Shown: positions 49,714 to 58,864, counted from the stretch's first letter. The stretch: 64,000 nucleotides of DNA from Erginobacter sp964587835 (GCA_964587835.1 CAZPMN010000003.1:62001-126000), one strand, 5' to 3'. The notes: generated by a model not told the origin, from the letters alone. A program made the numbers and translations.

Positions 49714-50205
49714 TCAGGGCAATTCGACGATATTGCTCAGCACTACCGGATCGGCGTAGGGGTTGTCGGAGGCTTCCACCAGGTAGAGGGTCCAGCCGGA
49801 GGGAACGGCCAGAGAGAGGGTGAATTCCCCGGTCTGGGCGCTGAAAAGCCCCAAGTTGTTCTGATCGACCAGGATCCGGTTGTCGGTGGTCAGCCGGGTA
49901 TGGACGGCGATCCGAACGTCCCCCCGGTAGGGTTGGAGCAGGCGGTAGGAGAAGGAGAGGTTATCCGGCTTCTCACCGCTGACGGCGATCAGATAAACGT
50001 CTCCCCCCTCCGGCTGAAAATCCAATTCCGGCAGGACCGAATTCCAGAAGCAGCTTACCGTCTGGCCGGATGCCGGAGACTCCGGCACCGCCGCGGGGGT
50101 CGAGACGGGGGACAGGGCTGGCGGCGGGGAGACCACCTCTCCGACCGCCGGAAGACCCGGAAGCAACAAAAGCAGCAGAGCCAATCGCCACGTCGTTTTC
50201 AGCAT
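49714..50205 (-). CDS. Secreted protein of unknown function
   Basis: A 163-residue protein with a hydrophobic N-terminal signal peptide (LALLLLLLPGLPAVGEV), a Pro/Ser-rich linker and a beta-rich domain (VYLIAVSGEKPDNLSFSYRLL, GLFSAQTGEFTLSLAVPSGW). I do not recognise the family. ATG at 50203-50205 is preferred because AAGG then lies at normal distance; an ATG six bases upstream is alternative. It lies 30 bases downstream of the rmd gene on the same strand. Confidence 0.6.
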   Translation of the reverse strand: MLKTTWRLALLLLLLPGLPAVGEVVSPPPALSPVSTPAAVPESPASGQTVSCFWNSVLPELDFQPEGGDVYLIAVSGEKPDNLSFSYRLLQPYRGDVRIAVHTRLTTDNRILVDQNNLGLFSAQTGEFTLSLAVPSGWTLYLVEASDNPYADPVVLSNIVELP

Positions 50206-50235
50206 ATCCATATCCTTCCCGCCCCCGGTGAATTC

Positions 50236-51216
50236 TCAGCCGCCGAGGTCATTCCGGTTAAACTTCACCCGCTTCCGCCAGTATTCAAGGATCGCCCTCA
50301 GCGTATCTTCGATTCCGTGTTCCGGCCGCCAGCCGGTAGCTTCCGAAAACCGGGTGTGATCCCCCTGAAAGATCGGAACCTCGGTCTTCCGCATCCTCTC
50401 CTCGGCGACCCGAACCTCGATCTTCGACTTGCTGAGCGCCAGCAACCGGTCGAGAATTTCCCGGATCGGGTAGGCCTGCCCGGAACAGATATTGTAGATC
50501 CCCCCGGGTTCGCACCGGTCGACCGCCAGACAATAACCCCGGACCATATCCCGGACATCGGTGAAGTCCCGGGCCGGGGTGAGGTCACCGACCTCCAGGA
50601 CCGGTGGCTGTACTCCCCGTTCGATCCGGGCGATCTGGAGGGCGAAAGAGGCGGTGACGAAACGGGGCCGCTGACCGGGACCGATGTGGTTAAAGGGGCG
50701 AAGCACGACCGCGTCCAGTCCCCGGTTCCGGAAATAGTAGGCGGCGGTCTGCTCGGCGCAGAGCTTGGTCAGTCCGTAGATCGAGGCGGGGCGGAGGGGG
50801 TGGTCCTCGGCGAGAGGCATCTCTTCCGGCCGGGCCTTGCCGTAAACCTCGGCCGAGCTGACCAGGATCAGCCGGACCCGTTTGGCGAGGTCGGCGGCGG
50901 CCTCGAAAACGTTCAGGCTGCCCTTGATATTGGTCTCAAAGGCCAGCTGGGGGTCGGACTGGGCCATTGGGATATGGGTGGTTCCGGCCAGGTGGAAGAT
51001 CGCGTCCGGGCGGAATTTCTCAATCACCCTCCCCAGTTCCCTCACCGCCAGGATGTCGCATTCCTCCACCCTGACCCGGTTGAGGAGGAAGATGGGGTGG
51101 TCGAAGACAGCGCCGTGACGCTCGATCCCGATCACTTCCCACCCCGCCTCGACCAGGGACCAGGCCAGATGCCCCCCGGCAAAGCCGGCAATCCCGGTTA
51201 TCAGCGCCTTGCGCAT
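50236..51216 (-). CDS. rmd: GDP-6-deoxy-4-keto-D-mannose reductase (short-chain epimerase family)
   Basis: A 326-residue NAD-dependent epimerase/dehydratase family enzyme. It shows the Rossmann motif ITGIAGFAGGHLA, LVSSAEVYG, and the catalytic YGLTK (Tyr-x-x-x-Lys). The pair with gmd and the family-like ALRPFNHIGPGQ and ARDFTDVRDMVRGY indicate reduction of GDP-4-keto-6-deoxymannose to GDP-rhamnose (Rmd) or a related GDP-deoxysugar. GDP-fucose synthase cannot be excluded by eye. ATG at 51214-51216 is preferred over an upstream TTG. The product would feed polysaccharide or O-antigen assembly. Confidence 0.8.
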   Translation of the reverse strand: MRKALITGIAGFAGGHLAWSLVEAGWEVIGIERHGAVFDHPIFLLNRVRVEECDILAVRELGRVIEKFRPDAIFHLAGTTHIPMAQSDPQLAFETNIKGSLNVFEAAADLAKRVRLILVSSAEVYGKARPEEMPLAEDHPLRPASIYGLTKLCAEQTAAYYFRNRGLDAVVLRPFNHIGPGQRPRFVTASFALQIARIERGVQPPVLEVGDLTPARDFTDVRDMVRGYCLAVDRCEPGGIYNICSGQAYPIREILDRLLALSKSKIEVRVAEERMRKTEVPIFQGDHTRFSEATGWRPEHGIEDTLRAILEYWRKRVKFNRNDLGG

Positions 51217-51223
51217 TTTCAAA

Positions 51224-51359
51224 CCACTAATTACACTAATTAACTTGCATTATCCCCCCACCTCGCCCCCTTTGAAGTCCACTAATTACACGAATTATCA
51301 CTAATTTTATTTAGAATCCCCCACCTCACCCCCTTTCAGTCCACAGATTACACTGATTA
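51224..51359. repeat. Imperfect tandem intergenic repeat with CCACTAATTACAC units
   Basis: Two long units (51252-51297 and 51315-51359) each read a C-rich tract, a CCCCCTTT core and then CCAC(T/A)(A/G)ATTACAC. A shorter CCACTAATTACACTAATTA unit lies at 51224-51242. The array occupies the whole space between rmd and gmd, so it may contain the rmd promoter. Confidence 0.75.
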
Positions 51360-51378
51360 CTCAGATCAGTTCCCCCTG

Positions 51379-51406
51379 CCCACTGCCTACTCCCCACTGC
51401 CCAACT
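51379..51406. repeat. Heptamer repeat (CCCACTG type)
   Basis: Units CCCACTG, CCTACTC, CCCACTG and CCCAACT with a 7-base period touch the 3' end of gmd. They are related to the arrays at 20060 and 36718. Confidence 0.6.
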
Positions 51407-52391
51407 AAATCTTCCCCCACTTGATCTGCTTCTCGACCCGTTCGATATCGGCGTCGACCATCATCTCGATCAGACCCGAGAAATCGACCTCCGGCTTCCA
51501 GCCCAGCTGGCGACGGGCCTTGGAGCTGTCGCCCTGGAGGAGGTGGACTTCGGCCGGGCGGTAGAATTTCGGGTCGACCACCACATATTTTTCCCAGTCG
51601 AGACCGGCCCGGGCGAAGGCGATCTCCACCATCCGCTGCACGGTGTTGGTCTCCCCGGTGGCGATGACGTAATCTTCCGGGGTCTCCTGCTGGAGCATCA
51701 ACCACATCGCCCGGACGTAATCCCCGGCGAAACCCCAGTCCCGCTTGGCTTCCAGGTTCCCGAGCCGCAGCTCCTTATCGAGACCGGCCTTGATCATCGC
51801 CACGCTGTTGGTCACCTTTCGGGTCACGAACTCCAGCCCCCGCCGGGGCGATTCGTGGTTGAAGAGAATTCCGGAGACGGCGAAGAGATCGTAACTCTCC
51901 CGGTAGTTGATGGTGATCCAGTGTCCGTATACCTTGGCCACGCCATAGGGACTGCGGGGATAGAACGGGGTGGTCTCGCTCTGGGGAGTCTGCTGAACCT
52001 TTCCGAACATCTCGCTGGAGGAAGCCTGGTAGAACCGGATCTTGGGGTTGACCAGCCGGATCGCCTCCAGCATCTTGGTCACCCCGAGGCCGGTCACCTC
52101 TCCGGTCAGGACCGGCTGGTCCCAGGAGGCGGGAACGAACGACTGGGCCCCCAAGTTATAGACCTCGTCGGGGGCGGCCAGTTCCAGAGCGTGGATCAGG
52201 GAGTTCTGATCGATCAGGTCGCCGGAGATCAGCTCCAGCCCCTCCTGGAGGAGGTGTTCGAGACGGGCGGTGGTGATGGTACTGGAGCGGCGCTGGAGCC
52301 CGAAGACCCGGTAGCCCTTCTCCATCAGAAATTCGGCCAGATAGGACCCGTCCTGTCCGGTGATCCCGGTGATTAATGCCTGCTTGGTCAT
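51405..52391 (-). CDS. gmd: GDP-mannose 4,6-dehydratase
   Basis: A 328-residue short-chain dehydratase that turns GDP-mannose into GDP-4-keto-6-deoxymannose. Motifs are ITGITGQDGSYLAEFL, SSEMFG with the active-site Ser-x-Glu, and YGVAKVYG (Tyr-x-x-x-Lys); the FNHESPRRGLEFVTRKVT region is highly specific for Gmd. GAGGAGG lies four bases before the start. Downstream, after an intergenic repeat, comes rmd, the reductase of the next step. manA faces it from the other side of a 140-base gap, so all three steps from fructose-6-P isomer to GDP-deoxysugar are partly clustered. Confidence 0.96.
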   Translation of the reverse strand: MTKQALITGITGQDGSYLAEFLMEKGYRVFGLQRRSSTITTARLEHLLQEGLELISGDLIDQNSLIHALELAAPDEVYNLGAQSFVPASWDQPVLTGEVTGLGVTKMLEAIRLVNPKIRFYQASSSEMFGKVQQTPQSETTPFYPRSPYGVAKVYGHWITINYRESYDLFAVSGILFNHESPRRGLEFVTRKVTNSVAMIKAGLDKELRLGNLEAKRDWGFAGDYVRAMWLMLQQETPEDYVIATGETNTVQRMVEIAFARAGLDWEKYVVVDPKFYRPAEVHLLQGDSSKARRQLGWKPEVDFSGLIEMMVDADIERVEKQIKWGKI

Positions 52392-52532
52392 CTTGCCTCC
52401 TCGGTGGATTGATCCGCTGGCGCCGCTTCCTTGGCAAAAACGTACGGCGGAAGAAATCTTGCGGTGGTACTCGGATGAACTTAGAATGAGTTCCGTGGAA
52501 TTTATTTCGGGCCAATACTACTTCAGGGTCCG

Positions 52533-53786
52533 ATGAATTCAAAGCGGAAAGATACTGTGAAGAAGCCATTCCGACAGATCCTGCTTTTAGACAACCCGGT
52601 AATGGAATACGCCTGGGGTTCGTTTACCTTCATTCCCGAACTGCTGGGTCGCCCCTCCCCTTCCCCCAAACCCGCGGCCGAACTGTGGATGGGAGCCCAT
52701 CCCCGGGCTCCTTCCCGGGTGATGATCGGCGACGAATTTGTTTCCCTCGACCGATTCGTCCGGGATAATCCTTTGGAGATTCTCGGCCCCCCGACAGCGG
52801 ATAAGTTCGGGGACCGGTTGCCCTTCCTTTTGAAGATCCTCGCCGTCGAACGGCCGCTCTCTATCCAGGCTCACCCCGACCGGACCCGAGCCCGCCAGGG
52901 CTGGCAGCGAGAGAACGCGGCCGGGATCCCTCTGGACGGTCCCGAACGGAACTATCGCGACCCCGAGGCGAAACCGGAGCTTATCTCCGCCCTGACTTCC
53001 TTCGAAGCCTTCTGCGGTTTCCGCCCCCCGGACGAGATCGCCGCCACCCTGGCCGGGCTCGACCTGGACTCCATTCTGCCCGCGGCGCAACATTTCGCAG
53101 CGGAGCCGCACGGGGGGAACCTCCGTTCTCTCTTCCGGAACCTGCTCGCCCTCACCCCCCCGGAGAAAGACAGACTCCTGCACCTGACCGCCGAAGTGAT
53201 CGACCATCCGGAGAAGACATTCCCGGTTCCCGCAGCGGCCAGAAACTGGTTCGCCCGGCTGCGGAATCTCTATCCCGGCGACATCGGGGCTTTCGTCTCG
53301 CTCCTGCTCAACTACGTCCGCCTGGAACCGGGGGAGGCTCTCTTCCTCGCACCCGGAGAGATACACGCCTACCTCGGTGGGGCCGGAGTGGAGATAATGG
53401 CCTCCTCCGACAACGTCCTCCGGGGAGGTTTGACCGTCAAGCATATCGACGGCCCCGAACTCTGCCGTGTCCTGAGCTGCTCCTGCGGGGCGGTTTCTCC
53501 CCTGCGGCCGGACGCCGGCGCCGGGGTCGAAACCGTCTATCCCTGTCCGGCCGAGGATTTCCGGCTCTCCCGCCTGTTTTCCGTATCCTCAGAACCTTTC
53601 CTGAGCCGCGGGCGGGGTGGGCCGGAGATTGTCTTCTGCTATCGGGGGCGGGCCCGGGCGGAGGGCGGCGCCGGGCCGACCGTTGATCTCACCCCGGGCA
53701 GTTCGATCTTCATTCCCTTCGCGGTGGGAGAATATTCGCTCCAGGGGGAAGCCGTTCTTTACCGGGCTTCCCTTCCGGCCGGGTAA
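52533..53786 (+). CDS. manA: Mannose-6-phosphate isomerase, class I
   Basis: A 417-residue type I phosphomannose isomerase, interconverting fructose-6-P and mannose-6-P. Zinc ligands are Q112 and H114 (SIQAHPD), E149 (PEAKPELI) and a later His (PGEIHAYLGG). The C-terminal cupin part follows. It supplies GDP-mannose synthesis for gmd and rmd, which are encoded divergently, while phosphomannomutase and guanylyltransferase are not in the window. The start ATG at 52533 has a modest AGGG upstream. Confidence 0.95.
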   Translation: MNSKRKDTVKKPFRQILLLDNPVMEYAWGSFTFIPELLGRPSPSPKPAAELWMGAHPRAPSRVMIGDEFVSLDRFVRDNPLEILGPPTADKFGDRLPFLLKILAVERPLSIQAHPDRTRARQGWQRENAAGIPLDGPERNYRDPEAKPELISALTSFEAFCGFRPPDEIAATLAGLDLDSILPAAQHFAAEPHGGNLRSLFRNLLALTPPEKDRLLHLTAEVIDHPEKTFPVPAAARNWFARLRNLYPGDIGAFVSLLLNYVRLEPGEALFLAPGEIHAYLGGAGVEIMASSDNVLRGGLTVKHIDGPELCRVLSCSCGAVSPLRPDAGAGVETVYPCPAEDFRLSRLFSVSSEPFLSRGRGGPEIVFCYRGRARAEGGAGPTVDLTPGSSIFIPFAVGEYSLQGEAVLYRASLPAG

Positions 53787-53824
53787 ACGGAAAAGAGGGG
53801 AAGCTCTTCCGGGGAAAATTCGTC

Positions 53825-53852
53825 TTGACTTCACCGAAGGGTCTGTTAACCT
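53825..53852 (+). promoter_or_regulatory. Candidate promoter for the HU-like gene
   Basis: TTGACT at 53825-53830 and TAACCT at 53847-53852 with a 16-base spacer. A CAGCGC/GCGCTG hairpin at 53902-53916 lies in the predicted leader. A second AT-rich stretch at 53876-53902 could hold an additional -10. Confidence 0.4.
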
Positions 53853-53958
53853 GCGCTTCCGGCAGCCTGATCGGGTTGCAAACAGTTTAATATATCTAAT
53901 TCAGCGCGGGGCGCTGGATTAAACAATCTCAATCTTTCCATAACAAGGAGGAAAGAAA

Positions 53959-54237
53959 ATGGCCAAGTCAAAGAAAGACATCATCGCCCAGATCGCCAAG
54001 GACGCGGGCATTACCAAGAAGGCCGCCGAGGCGGCATACTCCTCACTGGTCGCCCAGGTTTACAAGGGCGCTAAATCCAAGGATGGGATCACCCTCCCCG
54101 GGCTGGGCAAGTTTGTCAAGACCCGCCGGAAAGCCCGGAGCGGCCGGAACCCGCAGACCGGCGCCAAGATCAAGATCCCGGCCAAGACCGTGGTCAAGTT
54201 CAAGGTCTCCAAGGCCGCCCAGGACGCCGTCGTATAA
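53959..54237 (+). CDS. HU-family DNA-binding protein
   Basis: A 92-residue histone-like protein. It has helix-turn-helix-like KKDIIAQIAKDAGITKKAA, the beta-saddle entry GITLPGLGKFVKTRRKAR and the arm SGRNPQTGAKIKIPAKTVVKFK with the conserved Arg-Asn-Pro tip that intercalates DNA. A strong AAGGAGG lies eight bases upstream and a classic terminator follows, so it is a monocistronic, probably highly expressed nucleoid protein. HU versus IHF subtype is not distinguishable. Confidence 0.95.
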   Translation: MAKSKKDIIAQIAKDAGITKKAAEAAYSSLVAQVYKGAKSKDGITLPGLGKFVKTRRKARSGRNPQTGAKIKIPAKTVVKFKVSKAAQDAVV

Positions 54238-54252
54238 TCCCGGCGAACGGGG

Positions 54253-54288
54253 AAAAGGCCGCGGCAGCAATGCCGCGGCCTTTTTTTT
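54253..54288 (+). terminator. Rho-independent terminator after the HU-like gene
   Basis: A 14-bp stem (AAAAGGCCGCGGCA with TGCCGCGGCCTTTT) closed by a GCAA tetraloop and followed by further T's, ending at 54288. Confidence 0.92.
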
Positions 54289-55780
54289 ATCTCCCCGATT
54301 CGCCCGCCAGCCGCCGGAGACGGGCGGCCAGTTCCCGGGTCAGCGCACCGGAATCGAACCGCCACTCCCACTGACCGGTCGACCGGCCGGGGATGTTCAT
54401 CCGCCCCTCGCTCCCCAACCCGAGAGGATCCTGGAAGGGGACGATTGCGGTGTCGGCCCGGGAGTGGAAGACGGCCGCCACCATACCCCAGTTAATCTCC
54501 CGGGGATCGGTTCCGAGAAACGACAGGACGCGCTTCTTCATCTTCGGAGAGAGTGTGCGGTACCAACCCCGACAGGTATCGTTGTCGTGCAGTCCGGTAT
54601 AGTAGGCGCAGTTTTCGGGGATCCGAGCCGGATGATGGTAATTTCTCGATCCGCCTTCCAGGCCGAACTGCAGTTCCCGAACCCCGGGGATCTCGAATTT
54701 TTTCATCAGCCGGTCCACCGGCTGCTCGATCTCCGCTTCCAGGGCTTCGGCGATGATCGGCAGCGGCTGGCCGCCCTTTCCCTCCAGGGAACGGAAGAGG
54801 GCGGCCCCCGGGCCGCGGACCCAGCTCCCGTTCCGGGAGGAGGGACGGCGGGGGGGGATATGCCAGCAGGCGTAAAAGCCGGAGAAATGATCCACCCGGA
54901 CGATATCGACCAGCCCCAGCACCCGCTGAAAACGGCGGCGCCACCAGCCGTAGCCGTCCCGGCGCATCTGCGCCCAGTCGTAGAGCGGGTTCCCCCAGAC
55001 CTGGCCCACCCGGCCGCCCCGGGGAGGGGGGACTCCGGAGAGAGCTGAACGCCGGCCGTTTCCGTCAGCCAGGAAGAGGCCGCGACCGGCCCAGAGATCG
55101 GCGCTGTCCAGGTTGACGAAGAAGGGGAGGTCGCCGATCAGCATTACCCCCCGCCGGTTAACCCGGCGCCGAAAACGTTCCCACTGCCGGAAGAAAAGGT
55201 ACTGCCCGAACTCGACCTCGGCGATCCGCTCCGCCAGTTTCTCCCGGGCGGCTTCCAGGGCCTTCTCCTCCCGGCGGCGGAGGGGAGCCGGCCATCGATA
55301 CCAGGGCCGATAGCCGAGTTCCTCCCGCAGGGCGACGAAAAGGGCGTAGTCTTTAAGCCAGTGGTCGTTCTCCCGGCAAAATCGGTCCAGCCGGCGGCGG
55401 TCCCGGGGCGTGGATTCGGCTCCATACCGCCGGAAGGCTTCGTGGAGCAGGCGCGACTTGAAGCGGATGACCCGGGAGAAATCCACCCGTCCGGAGGGGA
55501 AGGACGGGCGTTTCTTCAGCTCACCTTGCTCCAGCAGGCCCTCACCGGCCAGATCCTCCAGGCTGATCAGAAGCCGGTTGCCGGCGAAGGCCGAGCAACT
55601 GGAATAAGGGCAGTTCCCCGCCCCGATCGGATTCAGGGGGAGGATCTGCCAGAGCTTGAGGCCCGCCCCGGCCAGAAAATCAGCGAACCGCAGAGATTCC
55701 GGGCCGAGATCGCCGATCCCGAACGGTCCGGGGAGCGAGGTCAGGTGGAGGAGAATTCCGGCCCGGCGGGGAAAGCGCAT
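54287..55780 (-). CDS. malQ: 4-alpha-glucanotransferase (GH77), copy 1
   Basis: A 497-residue amylomaltase that disproportionates alpha-1,4-glucans. GH77 landmarks are PYSSCSAFAGNRLLISLEDL, the nucleophile D297 in IVRVDHFSGF, the acid/base E345 in IIAEALEAE and D399 in GLHDNDTC. The classic IAEDLG and GTHDNDT motifs are altered to IAEALE and GLHDNDT, but the catalytic acids are present. GGGAGGT precedes the start. It follows a second, divergent malQ by five bases on the same strand, an unusual tandem duplication. Confidence 0.93.
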   Translation of the reverse strand: MRFPRRAGILLHLTSLPGPFGIGDLGPESLRFADFLAGAGLKLWQILPLNPIGAGNCPYSSCSAFAGNRLLISLEDLAGEGLLEQGELKKRPSFPSGRVDFSRVIRFKSRLLHEAFRRYGAESTPRDRRRLDRFCRENDHWLKDYALFVALREELGYRPWYRWPAPLRRREEKALEAAREKLAERIAEVEFGQYLFFRQWERFRRRVNRRGVMLIGDLPFFVNLDSADLWAGRGLFLADGNGRRSALSGVPPPRGGRVGQVWGNPLYDWAQMRRDGYGWWRRRFQRVLGLVDIVRVDHFSGFYACWHIPPRRPSSRNGSWVRGPGAALFRSLEGKGGQPLPIIAEALEAEIEQPVDRLMKKFEIPGVRELQFGLEGGSRNYHHPARIPENCAYYTGLHDNDTCRGWYRTLSPKMKKRVLSFLGTDPREINWGMVAAVFHSRADTAIVPFQDPLGLGSEGRMNIPGRSTGQWEWRFDSGALTRELAARLRRLAGESGR

Positions 55781-55785
55781 CGTAT

Positions 55786-57276
55786 TTACCTCCCGGAATC
55801 CCGGGTCGCCCGGCCAAGCCGGCCGGCGACCTGGTCGGTCAGCATCTTCCGTTCAAACCGCCACTCCCACTGCCCGCTCCCGGCGCCGGGGATATTCATC
55901 CGCGCCTCACTGCCCAGGCCGAGAACGTCCTGCAGGGGAATGACCGCGGTGGCGGCCGGGGATTGCTGGACGGCCTGGATAAACCGATGATTGATCTTCC
56001 GGACAGTCCGGACGCCCAGATAGTCCAGGACCCGTTTTCGGACCGAGGGGTCCCGGGAGGCGAACCAGCCGATCGCGGTATCGTCGTCGTGGGTGCCCGG
56101 GTAGGCGACGCACCGGGCGGGATAATTTTCCGGCAGGTGGGGGTTGGCGGGGTTGCCGGAGAAACCATGCTGGAGGATCCTGATCCCCGGGTAGCCGAGT
56201 TCTTCCAGGAGCAATTCGGTCCGGGACATCAGCTTCGGCTCCAGGGCCTCGCCGATGATCGGGAGCGTTTCCGGATCTTCGGCCAGCACCCGGAAGAGGG
56301 CGGATCCCGGCCCGCTGACCCACCGACCCTCGGCCGAGGTGGTCGCTCCCGGCCTCACGTGCCAGCAGGCGTAAAAACCGGAGAAATGGTCCACCCGGAC
56401 GATGTCAAAAGCGGAAAACATCTCGGCAAACCTCAGCCGCCACCAGGGGAAACCGGCCTTCCCCATCACCTTCCAGTCATAGAGGGGCATATCCCAGATC
56501 TGGCTCACCCCGGCCCGGCTGGGCGGTACCCCGGAAAGTTCCCGCAGCCCCCCCTGCTGGTTGATGAGGAAAAAGTCGCGATGGCTCCAGACGTCGACGC
56601 TGTCGTGATTGGCGAAGAAGGAGAGATCGCCGATAATCCGGATGCCCCGTTCGTGGGCGTATTCGCCCAGGCGCCCCCACTGCCGGGAAAATAGATACTG
56701 CCGGAAGCGGACGGCGGCGATCCCCGCCGCCTGTTCCGTCCTGGCGGCGCGGACAGCCTCCGGGCGGCGCCGGGCGATCCCTTCCGGCCAGTCGTACCAG
56801 GGGATTCCCCGATACTTGTCCTTGAGGGCGAAAAAGAGGGCGGCGTCATCCAGCCAGCTCGACTTCCGACGGGCGAATTCCTTCAGTTCCCTCCTCTCCT
56901 TCTCCCCGGCATCGGTCAGGAAATTTCGATAGGCCCGGTCGAGCAATTTAAACTTGAACGCCGTCGCCGCTACATAATCGACCCGGCCGCCGGGAAACCG
57001 CGGGGCGGAGGCGAGATCGGAGGAACCGAGGAGACCATCCCCGACCAGTTCCTCCAGGCTGATCAACAAGGGGTTGCCGGCCAGAACCGCGGGGCTGGAA
57101 TAGGGAGAGTTCCCGAAACCGAGCGGAGAGAGGGGCAGGACCTGCCATAGCCGCTGGCCCGATGCCGCCAGGAAATCAATGAAGCGGCGGGCTTCCGCTC
57201 CAAGGTCACCGATCCCTCCGGGGGACGGGAGGGAGGTGGGGTGGAGGAGGATTCCGGATCTACGGGGAAATTTCAT
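55786..57276 (-). CDS. malQ: 4-alpha-glucanotransferase (GH77), copy 2
   Basis: A 496-residue paralogue of the preceding enzyme, alignable through its length. Its key sites are PYSSPAVLAGNPLLISLEEL, D296 in IVRVDHFSGF, E343 in IIGEALEPK and D397 in the intact GTHDDDT. It keeps more of the standard GH77 sequence than the downstream copy, so the two may differ in donor preference or chain length. The same Glu-Ala-Leu-Glu change at the acid/base motif is shared, so it predates the duplication. It lies 62 bases downstream of the pseudoprotease gene. Confidence 0.93.
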   Translation of the reverse strand: MKFPRRSGILLHPTSLPSPGGIGDLGAEARRFIDFLAASGQRLWQVLPLSPLGFGNSPYSSPAVLAGNPLLISLEELVGDGLLGSSDLASAPRFPGGRVDYVAATAFKFKLLDRAYRNFLTDAGEKERRELKEFARRKSSWLDDAALFFALKDKYRGIPWYDWPEGIARRRPEAVRAARTEQAAGIAAVRFRQYLFSRQWGRLGEYAHERGIRIIGDLSFFANHDSVDVWSHRDFFLINQQGGLRELSGVPPSRAGVSQIWDMPLYDWKVMGKAGFPWWRLRFAEMFSAFDIVRVDHFSGFYACWHVRPGATTSAEGRWVSGPGSALFRVLAEDPETLPIIGEALEPKLMSRTELLLEELGYPGIRILQHGFSGNPANPHLPENYPARCVAYPGTHDDDTAIGWFASRDPSVRKRVLDYLGVRTVRKINHRFIQAVQQSPAATAVIPLQDVLGLGSEARMNIPGAGSGQWEWRFERKMLTDQVAGRLGRATRDSGR

Positions 57277-57338
57277 AATTAGCCACGAAGATGACGGCCG
57301 GCCACCGCCCGCCGGTTATCTTGGAAAAAGGCCCGGGT

Positions 57339-58823
57339 TCACTCCAGTCGGCGCAACCGGGGGATCCCGTACTGGGAGGAGATCCGCTCATCTGCCTCGG
57401 CCAGCTCGGCGGCCCCAAAGACGATCTCCCGATCAAATTCCTCGAACCGGAACCGCTGAAACCCCCCTTCCGGAGATTTCAACGCCGCGGATACGTCCTC
57501 GATTTTCGCGATCGGCCGGCCGTTGACCGAGGCCAGGACCAGGTCCTCCAATCCCTGATATCCGAGATTGACTTCGTCGGGAAGGACCCGGTTCAGGATC
57601 ACGATTCTTTCCCGGTCCGTCCCGGGCCGCCGCAGATTATAGTAATACTGGTACAAGAGTTTCTTGCTGGTCCGAAGCCGCCACTGATTTCCCCACTCCT
57701 TCAGGTAATCCAGGGTAAGCTCCTGAAAGATCGCCCCACCGACGATCAGGTACTTGGTCACCGTTCCAAAGCTGTATGGCGGAACCAGGTAATCGGCCAG
57801 CTGCCAGCGGCGCAGGTTCATCTCGACTTCCCCCGGCTCGCCGGCGCGGATTAGGTCCAGCCGGACCCGGTCGCCGGGGCGGTAAAACCGGGTGATGAGA
57901 TCCCGGTAATCGAGTCGGCCCCACCGGGGGTCCTCATAGTAACCCTCCGCGTCCAGGGCCCGACCGTCAATCGCCAACAGGACATCTCCCTCCTCAAGCA
58001 GCCCGGCAGCGGAACCCCGGGGATAGATGCCAGCGACATAGACCCCTCCGGCATCATGGGGGAGCCGGAGAAACTTGCGAAAGGCGGGAGACCGGGTGGA
58101 AGACCCGAAGAAACCCTCGTGGGGGAAGCCGGCATAACCCTCCGGACCGACCGCGGAGAGAAACCGGGCGATAATCGTCGCCGGAATTATGGTGGCGTAC
58201 TGCCGTTGACCGTCATAGGTCATCGTCATACCGACCAGCTTTCCCTCCGAGACCACCGGTTCGCTCCACCCCCCGCCGCGATCCTCAAAGTTGACCGACG
58301 CGCCCAGAGCCAGGAAACGTTCCACCCCCAGGTAGTAGAATTCAACCGAGGCCTTGACCAGCGAGCCGGGGATGGCCCGGATCTTGTCCGCCTCTTCAAA
58401 GACCAGGAACTGGACCGGCTGGTCGAGTTCCACCTCTTCCTCCAGTTCCATCGGGGGAAGATCGGAGAAAAAGGAAGCGTCATCGACCGTAATCAGGGCC
58501 AGATCAACATCGTAATCGATCACCTCGAGCCGGCCCTCAAAGTAACGCTTCTCCCGTCTTTTCTCCACCTTGATCATCGTAGCGTCCGCGACGATATCGG
58601 CGGTGGTGAGAATCTTTCCCGGCGCGACCACGCAACCGTAACCGGAACGGCTTTCTTCCCGCTCCCGTTTCCAGGGACTGGCAAAGTCGGTCTTCTGACT
58701 GGCCACGTGGAGCCGGACCAGGGACGGTTCCGCCGCCGGACCGGCGGCGGAACCGTTCGTGGAAAACGGGAGCAATAAAAGCCCGGCTAACCCCAATAAG
58801 GCCAGATATCTTTTCGCCGTCAT
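57339..58823 (-). CDS. Catalytically inactive Deg/HtrA paralogue (pseudoprotease) with PDZ domains
   Basis: A 494-residue secreted protein (signal peptide about residues 5-28). It aligns along its length with the neighbouring Deg protease. The triad is broken: H76 is D76 (ILTTADIV for ILTNAHVV), D107 is kept (DVDLALI), and the GNSGGP motif is replaced by GGGWSEP with loss of the oxyanion glycines. A PDZ domain follows (GVYVAGIYPRGSAAGLLEEGDVLLAIDG) and a second, divergent one later (LEDLVLASVNGRPI). It cannot act as a serine protease; a binding or regulatory subunit of the active paralogue is the simplest inference. Confidence 0.85.
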   Translation of the reverse strand: MTAKRYLALLGLAGLLLLPFSTNGSAAGPAAEPSLVRLHVASQKTDFASPWKREREESRSGYGCVVAPGKILTTADIVADATMIKVEKRREKRYFEGRLEVIDYDVDLALITVDDASFFSDLPPMELEEEVELDQPVQFLVFEEADKIRAIPGSLVKASVEFYYLGVERFLALGASVNFEDRGGGWSEPVVSEGKLVGMTMTYDGQRQYATIIPATIIARFLSAVGPEGYAGFPHEGFFGSSTRSPAFRKFLRLPHDAGGVYVAGIYPRGSAAGLLEEGDVLLAIDGRALDAEGYYEDPRWGRLDYRDLITRFYRPGDRVRLDLIRAGEPGEVEMNLRRWQLADYLVPPYSFGTVTKYLIVGGAIFQELTLDYLKEWGNQWRLRTSKKLLYQYYYNLRRPGTDRERIVILNRVLPDEVNLGYQGLEDLVLASVNGRPIAKIEDVSAALKSPEGGFQRFRFEEFDREIVFGAAELAEADERISSQYGIPRLRRLE

Positions 58824-58864
58824 TTAAACGTAGAGTTGATCCTGTTATCCCGTCAAAATTACTT

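Noticed and set aside
57339..58823. A decayed pseudogene of the Deg protease
   Set aside because: The frame is open over its full length, with signal peptide, PDZ domains and conserved structure; only the catalytic residues are changed.
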